From NCBI RefSeq assembly GCF_024362695.1, contig NC_065410.1, positions 2,600,001 to 2,664,000 of the forward strand: DNA of 64,000 bases, given 5' to 3'. The stretch comes from Pectinophora gossypiella. Lineage: Eukaryota; Arthropoda; Insecta; Lepidoptera; Gelechiidae. The translations under genes were made by a program, and so were the position numbers. Shown here in pieces: positions 24,201 through 34,400 of this stretch (the stretch's first letter is position 1; the number at the start of each line of letters is the position of its first letter). The notes beneath the pieces were generated by a model, which was given only the letters and a program-made list of their open reading frames with translations, was not told the origin of the DNA and ran no database searches.

Positions 24201-24710
24201 TAATTATATTATATTGATATAGTATTCTAGTTTTAGGCGTTTATGATTTATAAACATTAAGCCGTGTGTAAATGGTATACATGAATTACCTGTTAAGTCT
24301 ATAGTTCTTTTCTCTAACTCACTCATGTGCAATACGTTGTTACGCTTTTTAACTTGTTTAGCGTTTTGTTTTTCATGCATTTTTAATTTATTATTGATAT
24401 TTTTACGTTACCGTTTTTATATTATTCGTCGACGTGGTCTCGTTTCGTATTACGACTGTAGGGCCGGCCTCAACAAATGCACTAGTGAAATACTAAAGTC
24501 GAAATGTACATTTTAGATAAACAAATAAAAATTATATAGCCGCGGGCCGACTCTGGAGGCAGTCCGGAGGCACAGGGTCGGGCGCGCAGCGGGGTGACTC
24601 GCGTTATGAACGTTAGGGTTTGTCTTAGCGCACAAGGCCGGGCTCGAGTCGCGTGTGAGTGCAGTGCTTAGCAGGCGAGCGCGGAGCGGCGCGGCGTGTG
24701 CGGCGGCTGC

Positions 24711-24786
24711 GGTCGCTTCGGTCACTCCGGTGGCTTCGGTCGCTCCGGTGGCTTCGGTCGCTCCGGTGGCTTCGGTCGCTCCGGCC
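24711..24786 (+). repeat. 18-bp tandem repeat
   Basis: About four copies of GGTGGCTTCGGTCGCTCC. In one plus frame it would read Gly-Phe-Gly-Arg-Ser-Gly repeatedly. The flanking frame has no recognisable domain or splice context, so I treat it as a minisatellite rather than a gene. Confidence 0.7.
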
Positions 24787-27700
24787 ACCCCGGCAGCCGC
24801 CGCGCACGGGCCGCTTGCTTCTTAGGTTACAGACAAATCGTTGCCAAACCGGAACACGTATACTTAGTATATCGACTATCGATAATATCACCTCGTGGGT
24901 AATGTAGGAGTAATACGCCCGCACGACGTCGCCGACAGGCCGCATGTCTCGGGTAAATTAATAATATTGTGTACTTATATCTTTATACTGATTAAAATTA
25001 AAAATTCACTAAAGATATATTGCGGTGACGCAAACGTTTGTAATAGATTAATGAGTCCTCTCTGAATGTATAAAACAATCGCCCATAAAAGTGATTCTAG
25101 GATACAGGGTATGCTTTGCAATTATTTAAATGTATCTAAATGTTTTTCATGTAGGCAGGTTTTGCCGAACTCTCTGACTTAGACTACGATGCAATACCGC
25201 CACCCGGCGCGGCGCGCGCCGCTACACTCTCGGGTCCACTAGTCTGTCACGACTTTTTATACTGTCTCGTACTATCGTAGTGTAACCGATCCACCTCATC
25301 TCACCTCATGACTGTCCTCTCGCGAACCAACAGACTCAACGCTTCGCTTCCTTGTTTCCGATACGAGTAGCACTGGCCGCGCGTCCTTCATTCCAAATTA
25401 ACGCCACTTTGGTTACTAGTATCCTCACTCACTTGTCATCTCGCCATACTTGCCGCGGGAGTCTGTCCGCCCCGTGGCGGTGCGAGGCGTGAAGCCGAGA
25501 CAGACAAATCGGTGCCACGGTCTCCGCTACGCCGCCCACGACACGACTCCCGCAAACAGATCGGACAAAAATCTTAGTAATACGAAATCGAATTTCTTAA
25601 AAAAAAACTATTTAACTCCTAAAATTTTATAAAATATTTATATCGTTCGCATACTTGAATTCGTAGCTCTCGCGTAGACGTGAACATTTCGAAGCACTCA
25701 AGGACGTTTGAATCGTTTGTAAATGGTATGCGAATCGAAATCGGATCGTTATTTAGGCGATATAGGTAGATCGTCGGATGGTGCGGGGAGCGCGGTGAGG
25801 CGCGGGGCGTGACGTCACCGCTCGAGCGGGCGCTGCGCACGCGCCACCACCCACCACGTTACATCACGTTTGCTAAACACCGTTCGATGCTAGTTAATAA
25901 GATGAATGCCAATATTTTAATCAGAAGAAACAAACTTTAGAATTCGGGATAATTAATCAATATTATTATATATCTATTTATATAATAAAATATGGAGAGA
26001 GGCGCATAGTGCTTTTATGATTGTAGGTCCTAGTATTTGAAACAAAACGATCTAGTCATATCTCTTTCTGTTATTTATTTTTTCTATCGCTTAGCATAGT
26101 TTAGCTTCAAGCACAAATCGATTTAATTCTTACTGTACTTAATTTTTACTTATTTTGTTATATTAACTTAGAACTTTTTAACTGTTTTTCCGACTAATAG
26201 AGCCTAACTGTCGCAAACACTATCCTACTAATTGTCTATAATACCCTTAACTAGAATGAATTGTTGAACAACTGATTATTACGAGGAATCAATTTTATTA
26301 TATTACAATATTATATTTTTAATAAGTTATCCAGAATACTGTTTTGCAGTTACAAATGTTTATTTGAGCCATAACTACCTATAGATTTATAATAAGGTTA
26401 ATTGGTATAATTTAACTGGTATAGATTGGTAGAACATCATTAAAATATGAATGGTATAACCGATGGTTAAGTTAGAAGTTAAAGGTTACCTTAGTAAGAG
26501 CGAGTTATGAGAAGTATGTATTAGGTAGAAACAATGTAACTGTCTTAATTCTGCTTTTGTTTGTTAATGGGCCTCGTTCACTGTATCGCACGCTGATCGT
26601 CCTATGATGAATAAATCTTGCCTAGTTAAGACAGACTATTCATACAAATATTGTTATAGATGTTACAGATAATCTATTTAGCATAATGGAGTGGATATTG
26701 TGAACACTAGAGGATTGTGGTACCGTGAACGACGTCTATATAAGCTGCCGGCACAGACTGTCGTGCCGTTACTAAAGGAAATTAGACAAAATCGCGCCGT
26801 CCGTAATAAAACAAATTTCACCTGTATATTACTGTATCCGTTGTACAGCCGTTCTGTTGTCGATCGCTTTGGAAATAGTGAATAAATACAGTGACTTTAT
26901 GTATATGGACGTCAAGTAAGCACGCATGTAGGTCCACAATAACTTGAAATATAAAAATTGTACATACATATTGACGTCATATCTAATTTAGGAGCTTACT
27001 AGCCTTTTGTCCCGAATTTGCTCGGGCGGGTGACAGGGTGTCGCTGTTAAAACTAAGATGAAATCATAATCATTAACCGACTTAGATGGATAACATGCTG
27101 AATTCTTAACTGATAAAGTATAGGGTACTTTTTATGGCGACTAAGCTCTGGGATGGTGTGAGGAAGAACAAAGATTTGTTGGGTGATCTGTTCAAAATGT
27201 AAATAATACTAGACTACACCATGCCGTGAGTAGATGTGTACACTTCGCCGTTGCTTTGACCTTAAATACTTTGTCTCTTTTTAACACTACTAGGAAACAA
27301 GTGACAATAGACCACGCTCATTCTAAAAAAATCGTGGACCAGGATTCTGTCTTTACATTCGTCATGGAAATTTCTCGTTAGTTTAAGATAGAAGTGTTCG
27401 CATTTACCACTGTCAGTCGCCACCAGAAACCAGCATAGCGTGAACGTAATCTACAGCTATCTCGCATTGTTCTGGATAACTTATATCGGAATAGTTTAAG
27501 AGACATCCAGCCCAGATCAGCTGATTATTCGGAACGATTTACACAAGAAAACTAGTAGAATTTATTACAAATTAAAATCGTATTTAATGTAACTTTCAGA
27601 GGTTTTAAACGCACAATTATATTATCACAGCCTCATACTGGGTCTTGCTGCCACTTTTAGTGTTTGTAAAGTCAAATGTGATGAACTATAGATTGATTCC

Positions 27701-27846
27701 AGCCTAAGTTCCTAAGCTCATCATGTTAATAGCAGCCATTAGTTTACTTTTAAATACAATAAGTTCAACATAGGCTCGCTCCTCTGACTCTTAGCCAAAT
27801 GTACATACTTAAACATCCAATATAATCAATGAAATGTAACCGCCCA

Positions 27847-28003
27847 GGGGTTAAAAAGGCCACATCGAAGCAATTGATCTAACAAAGGAATATTGCAATT
27901 TGACATTTGCGCATAAAAAATTAAGTGCGCATTGCAAACAAATGTCAAATAGCAATATTGCTATCTTAGAGGAATTGTTTCGATGTGGCCTTTTTAACCC
28001 CCC
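27847..28003. repeat. Hairpin MITE, GGCCACAT family
   Basis: Opens 'ggggttaaaaaggccacatc' and closes 'gatgtggcctttttaaccc', with paired inner arms carrying 'tgacatttgcgc'. Same design and length as 16896-17055. Confidence 0.8.
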
Positions 28004-29909
28004 TGAACGCATCGGAAAAGAATCCAGGAATCATATTTCACCAAATTGCTCTAATACAGCCTGGACATCAATAGTAAATCGTATCCGAATAACAGTAAGG
28101 GCGTAACAGACTAGCTGTTTACATCTAGTTTAGCGAGAAGACGTCGCTGGCGTCTGTATTATACGCTTGTATCAATCGTCCATTGACATATGTACCTTAT
28201 TATATTGTGGCATTTGTTTTCTCAAAAAAACCTATCTATAGCCAACGCACGCTGGTAGGTCGAGGAGCCTTCAAATGATATCTCAAGTGTTCCTTACCAC
28301 GTGCTAACACGTGTTAGTAGACAAAAAGAAGGCTTCGCAAACCTGCCCAGCCATCCCTAAAGCCCAGACGGTCTTACCCCAAAAGTAAACAAGCATTCAT
28401 GAGTGTTTAGGAATTTAGTAGCCAAGGAAAATTTTATCAAAGTTTCAAAATTATGCTTAGCTGTCAAACTTCTTAAGGGCGTATTGAACGCTTGTTTATG
28501 TTGCGGTAAGACCTCTAAGGTCCTACGAATGATGAGGTGACATATATCCCAATGAAGCATGGTAGAAAAAGCAAGACGGATGTGAGGTTAGAATCCCACC
28601 GTTCACGGCTATGGTAGTTTTTTTCTACTATAGTTCGCAATTCTACGTGAGCTACGAACGATTCTAACCTTGCCATAAAAGATAAATTAATACAAACTAG
28701 CTTTCCAAACGAGCAACCGAGCTTACTGGTCTTACAGAACCTTGTTTTACTCCACCATGCATCAAAGCACTGTTCTTAAATTGAACAGTATTGCTCTAAT
28801 ATCCTTGAAAAATAAAGAGTTAATGTACAAATTCCCAAAGCAAAACTTGTCAATTTAAAAGTGCTTTTGGATGTATGTCAGTCATCATCTTACACCTTAG
28901 TTGACTGCCCAGTCTCGGTTACCCTCGCCACGATACTTTAAAAGAAAGTCTGGCAAATATTGAAACAGCCTCAATGTGTTAAAGGTACCAAACCATAGTT
29001 TCACTGTATTGCGCCCAAGTTAGTAACGAGTACTTATGATATGACTAAATTCAATTTTTGGAGCCGGCAAAATGTCTGTCCTTAGAAATCGATACCCAAG
29101 TCCTTGGCAAAGATAGTTATTGATAAAAAATGACAAATTAGAAAATGTATAGCTAAATTATCGATTCGCACATTAATTAATTAGTAAATTTAAATCAGTT
29201 CGGATACACGAACGAAATACAAAACAAGTTAAAAATGAACTGCCTACTAAAGACTGGCCGTGTACCTAAATTATAAAGAGAATCTGTGTAAACTTGTCAA
29301 GATGTACAGATGACTTGTATGTCCAAATCTAATTATAGACATTCTGCATATGTGGCTCCGTATTATTTGGCATTGTATAAACTTATACCTACATGTTCTG
29401 AAGTTAGGTGGACAGAGTTTAAAGTTTCAGTGCATTTGCTAGCTAGCTATTGAAATGTTTATTCTCGTATATTGTTATAGTTCGCCAAAGATTGTAAAAT
29501 AAGAGTTATTCATCACTTTTTTGAAGTTCGCTAGGTAAATGAATATCTAATTTATTTAGTTTTAGTAGAATCATACAGTACTTAGCCAAAGACGACTGCG
29601 TTCATTGTAACACAGAAACTAATACAATAATAATCGCCTATTTTGCATGTTCTCATTTAGTTATTGACGTTTGAACCTATTATCGAGTTAATATGTATAT
29701 TGCTGAAATATTTCAAAACTAAATTACTATTCAATTATTTATTATTATACACTTATTACGTTTAGTATGCTAGAAATATGATGAAGGATAATAAATAATT
29801 TTAATTATATTAGGTGGTTGTTTTATTTCTTCAAATGAAGAGTGTAGTGGAGTGTCTAGAAATGTATACTCTATCCCAATGTTACCCCTAAAGATTGATT
29901 TAGTCTGAT

Positions 29910-30220
29910 AATGGCCCCGATTCCTGCAGACACCTCCTAATTTATTTTAAGTTATACCCGTCACAGTCTTATCCGCCGAAAAGGAAAGGAACGGACAACA
30001 AGTTAACAAGTCAACAAGTTAATTTTAAAACGAATGAATACCCCGGGCGAATAAAATAGGCCTATCGCGGGTGTGCAATCCGTTTGACGTGCTGTCTACT
30101 TAATTTTGTCGGGTTATTGGTGGACGTATTTTTAGACGGTTATTTTAGATTTTTCAACGGATAAGAAAATCACAGGTACAACTTAAAATTAGATGGCGTC
30201 TGCAGGAATTAGCACCAATG
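29910..30220. repeat. Inverted-repeat element, 'ggccccgattcctgcag' family
   Basis: The left end 'atggccccgattcctgcagacacctcctaa' is mirrored by 'agatggcgtctgcaggaattagcaccaat' at the right end. Inside are 'cttatccgccgaaaaggaaagg' and 'caacggataagaaaatcac'. A second two-ended copy is at 51489-51869; one-ended pieces lie at about 43872-44040 and 61660-61745. It sits between the tail-to-tail bruno-3 and PARG genes. Confidence 0.7.
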
Positions 30221-30407
30221 GCGCCTATTCGGGAGACAAACTTAACCTAATTTTAGTTTTGCAGCAGACTAGTGCCGTCCTTCACTTACATTAAGTGCAA
30301 GATAGAGACAGAACTAGTTTTGATCCTCTCAAATTAAGTTAAAACTAAGTTGGTGTTTGCGCGAACCCGCACCACTGTCAGGAATCATTCTCAAGAATAA
30401 ATGTATG

Positions 30408-30553
30408 TACAGTCATGAGCAATATAATGTACCCACTATAAGACTCTGTCGCACTAACATATTTGACATTTAGTGAGACTTACAGTTCAATTTGTCAAAA
30501 AAGTTAATGTGACATGGTACCAAAGTGTATACATATTAATGTTCGTGACCGTA
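30408..30553. repeat. MITE, 'gtcatgagcaatataatg' family
   Basis: About 146 bp starting 'tacagtcatgagcaatataatgtaccc' and ending 'taatgttcgtgaccgta'. Reverse-oriented copies with the same ends and core ('ttggtaccatgtcacattaac') lie at 35960-36105 and 59562-59704. The short termini TCATGAGCA/TGTTCGTGA are imperfect inverted repeats. Confidence 0.75.
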
Positions 30554-30791
30554 TGTACGAATTGAACACGCTCAACAAATTAAAAGAACAATTGAGGACT
30601 AGTCAAGCCAGACCTACAGATCCATAAAAATATACCACATAAATAAACACGCAATATATATGAAACAAAAAGGTGATGATTGTTAAAAAACGAGCTTCGC
30701 AGCAGTACCCCGTCTTTTTATGAGCCAAAATTAAAAGCAATATTCTGAAAAAGGTAATCAAAACATAGCAATATTTAAAATAACTTATTAT

Positions 30792-30797
30792 TTTATT
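30792..30797 (-). promoter_or_regulatory. Poly(A) signal for PARG
   Basis: TTTATT on the plus strand reads AATAAA on the minus strand, 25 bases past the PARG stop codon. This implies a very short 3' UTR if used. Confidence 0.55.
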
Positions 30798-30821
30798 TAA
30801 CCCATAATATGTACAAGTTCA

Positions 30822-31460
30822 TCAAGTGGATTTCTTACTAAAATAGTCCGTTATTTTCTTAGCAAGTTTCTTTTTGACATCTGTCGATATTTCTGACCTG
30901 TCACTGTCAGAATCGTGAGTTACATTTCTACTGTGACTAATTGGTGATGTATGGCATACAGACAAATTTAACCTACCGTGCTCTTCGTCGAACTTCTCCA
31001 TTTCTTCAAACAAACGCGACGTGTTCGCCTTCATGGTGTCTGTTTTACAAACCTTTTCACTGCTTGAAACTTTTCTGTAACTACTCGAGGTCATATTGGT
31101 TTCACTGTCGTCCATTTTGTTTTCCGAAAATGTCATTCTATCGTCATTGCCTTGTTGATTGGAAAAATGTCGTGACGTGTGCGGTGTCGATGTAGAATTT
31201 GATTTCGATTTGCTGTCGTCGTCGAGTTTTTGCAGTTCGTCGAATAACCTCGCAGTATGCGGCGCCATTTTGTGCTTGGTGTCGGCCATTTTATCTTCGT
31301 TGGGAGTGTTACATTTGTTCTGTTTGTTGTCTGTTTGTTTATGTGTCTGTAAGTTTGATTCATTCTGGCTTAAATCGTCGTCTTGTGAGAATAGATCAGG
31401 TGAATCGTTGAGCTCCTTTTGATTTGTTTCCGCACTCTGATCCTTATCTGACGTTATACT
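30822..31460 (-). other. PARG last exon: disordered tail with repeats and PIP-like motif
   Basis: A 212-residue tail after the catalytic domain. Two copies of one motif lie at 603-617 (HTARLFDELQKLDDD) and 681-695 (NTSRLFEEMEKFDEE). A degenerate third lies at about 629 (HTSRHF). The C-terminus reads A735-K-K-I-T-D-Y-F742 then SKKST. Acceptor TTTCAG abuts 31460 and the frame continues from exon 10 in phase 0. Confidence 0.9.
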
Positions 31461-34400
31461 CTGAAACAAAGAATTGATCTTATGTGAAGCTTTGCAAGGT
31501 AACAGATAAGTATATCAATATTATATGGACATAGTTCATTTGTGTGAACGGTCCAATTTCTACCTTTTTAAGTTTCCTTACTTCATCATCGTGAAATCAT
31601 GTTATGTAGGGTAACACAAACACGATAGATGGCGTTGTTAAGCTTTTTCTCCGTTTAAACTTCTTATTTCATGGATAACAGACATACGCATCTTTTATCT
31701 TTGTTTTTGGGTATAGATGATGACCCTTTTTAATACACCATGGTACAATTACAACTTGCACCCATTATTATTCTGATCAAAATAAAGAGAAGCAATATTT
31801 TTTTATTTTTTTTTTTACAATAGATCACATCAATAAACCCCAAAAGGGTTTGTCCTGATGAACATTCCGCTTTAAAATTACTACAATTTACTTAAACTAT
31901 TGATACCCACTACGCGCCACAATAGGTACCGAGTGCGATCATCGGGCTGGCTGCAAACCTGTTTCGCACTAGCTGCTCACACCACATACAGGATGGTTTG
32001 CGCCATAATGTTTTTCGGCCCATTGGAATACAACGTCTTTAATGATTTGCGTTGCATTTTCTATAGATATAGGTAGCAACATCATTCTGCTCCTTCCTTC
32101 CTGACCGTATTCGGCCACAGCGACTCGACAACTAATGAGAGCGTCGTTCGTGTGCTCTCAAGTGACTGACATATCCGATCTTAGCATTAAATGTACGACC
32201 GCATTCAATGCACGTCAGCACTCCTCCTAAATAATTATAATTTATGGCAGCAGGTGGTCGCGCCTTGAGCTCGTCTCGTTTTGTATCGAGCTTCTGAATA
32301 CATAATGTGATGCACATATCAAGCAACAATTAGTTTTTTATATGGTTCTGCCATTACATTACATTTTTGAATAATTATGTACCCTAGCAATAAGAAAATA
32401 GGTAGGTAATTATCATGTTGAAAGTGAACAACGCCATCTATCGTGTGTTTGGGGAACGTCAATTGGAAAGTCCCTCATTCGAAGTTAAAAAATAAATAAA
32501 AAAAAAGTTAAACTTACAACATCCATTTGATCCGGGGATACACTCCTTTTGCTTTTTCTTTCGTCAATAAGTACTTGTTGTAGGAATGAATGCAAGTGCG
32601 CGCGCCGAACGTCTGTCGTCGAGAAACGCATCATGTATTTATACAGTTGACCTGAAAATTATAAGTTTTTTCAAATACAAATGATAGAGTGAGAAACAGT
32701 GTGATAAGACAGAGATGTGGTGTAAAAGACGATATAGTGACTAAGATTGAGAAGGGAATGTTAAGTTGGTTTGGACACGTAGAGCGGATGAAGGATAATA
32801 GAATTGCGAAAACGGTATATAAAGCGAAAGTTGATGACCAAATTGGAAATGTTCTTAGAAAAGGTTTAATACGATCTACTCTGAACCGGCGTGCGTGTAT
32901 GAAGCGATTGATGAATGTGGAGGAAGCAAGAGAAGTGTGTCAGGATCGAAGCAAATGGAATTCTATAGTCTCTGCTTACCCCGGTGGGAAATAGGCGTGG
33001 GTTTATGTATGTATTTTCAAATACAAATCAAATCAAAATCAAAAATATGTTTATTATCAGAAATCATACTAAAAGGTAGAAGGCATATGTTAAACAAAAT
33101 GAACAGAGGTTCCCAAACTAGGCGGACCTTGTTTCTTGGGAAACCGTGGACAATGGGATATAAGTATAAGCAAGTTTGGCGCAAAACTTGAAATATAAAA
33201 TTATATAAGAATAAGTTACATCTAAGTGTTGGTGAGGACATGTGACCTTCCAACCCGCGAAGGGTTTACAGGTTAGGTCACATACCTCCGAAAATTCATA
33301 TCTCGCGAATGTGGGTTTCCTCACGATGTTTTCCTTTACCACTTCTTCTTCTATCGTGTGGGTTGTGAGGTGGAGTACCAACCTCATCAACCCTGGTGTC
33401 AGGGTTACTATTGAGCTGCCAAAGGCCCCTGACATGGCTCATGTAACGACTACTTACTTACATCAGTAATTAGTAACCGGGACCAACGGCTTAACGTGCC
33501 TTCCGAAGCACGGATCTTCTTATTTTCGGACCATCTGGTGATCAGCCAGTAATGTCCTAACCAAACTAGAGACCACAAAGTAATTTTTGTGATATGTCCC
33601 CACCGGGAATCGAACCCGGGACCTCCGGATCGTGAGCCCAACGCTCAACCACTGGACCACGGAGGTCGTCCTTTACCACTGAGCACGTGGTAATCATTTA
33701 TGATCCAAACCTGCTACCCCAAAGTGGGAGGCAAGCGTTCTACCAACTGGGCTACCACGGCTACATTTGCCATCCAAGTCACACAATAAAGATCGCTTAA
33801 GCGAGTCCACTTGGACTGACACTTGGAGTGTTAGTAACATACATAAACTGCCTATATACGTCCCACTGCTGGGCACAGGCCTCCCCTCAATCAACCGGAG
33901 AGGGTATGGAGCATACTCCACCACGCTGCTCCACTGCGGGTTGGTGGAGGTGTTTTTACGGCTAATAGCCGGGACCAACGGCTTAACGTGCCTTCCGAAG
34001 CACGGAATCGTCTTACTTTTTCGGACAATCAGGTGATTCAAGCCCGAAAAGTCCTTACCAAACAAAGGACAGTCTCACAAAGTGATTTCGACAATGTCCC
34101 CATCGGGAATCGAACCCGGACCTCCAGATCTTGAGCCTAATGCTCTAACCACTAGACCATGGAGGCTGCTTAATAAAATACAAATTCCAACTGTGTTAGT
34201 AATAAAGTACAAATTCCAACAACTCACCAACAGTAACATTACATCGACACAGCATATTGTACACATTAATGACTTCGTCTCTCAGCTCAGTGTCTCCGAA
34301 GGTGTAATACGCAATGGGTCGCCTCGCGCAGGCGCAGGCCATCATCTGTATGAGACTCTTCAGCTGTGGGGAGCCCCCGAACGCGCCGCAGCCCCAGTTG

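Larger units (their letters stand above)
20176..29909 (+). other. Probable bruno-3 3' UTR plus intergenic DNA
   Basis: No supported coding exon over almost 10 kb. It holds a LINE relic (20337-20570), a MITE (20790-20941), a SINE (20985-21294), an 18-bp tandem repeat (24711-24786) and a hairpin MITE (27847-28003). GC-rich islands lie near 24050-24150, 24540-24800, 25200-25560 and 25780-25860. Many AATAAA hexamers occur, so the real poly(A) site cannot be chosen by eye. A good acceptor context (TTTGTTGCAG) at 21387-21396 could start a downstream non-coding or alternative last exon. Confidence 0.4.

Noticed and set aside
24513..24945. Overlapping frames on both strands (TEATGA and GFGRSG repeats)
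   Set aside because: They are generated by the 18-bp tandem repeat. No start context, domain or splice signal supports a protein.
31133..31422. Alternative frames over the PARG tail exon
   Set aside because: Only the frame continuing from exon 10 in phase 0 joins a complete PARG reading frame; the others are shadows.
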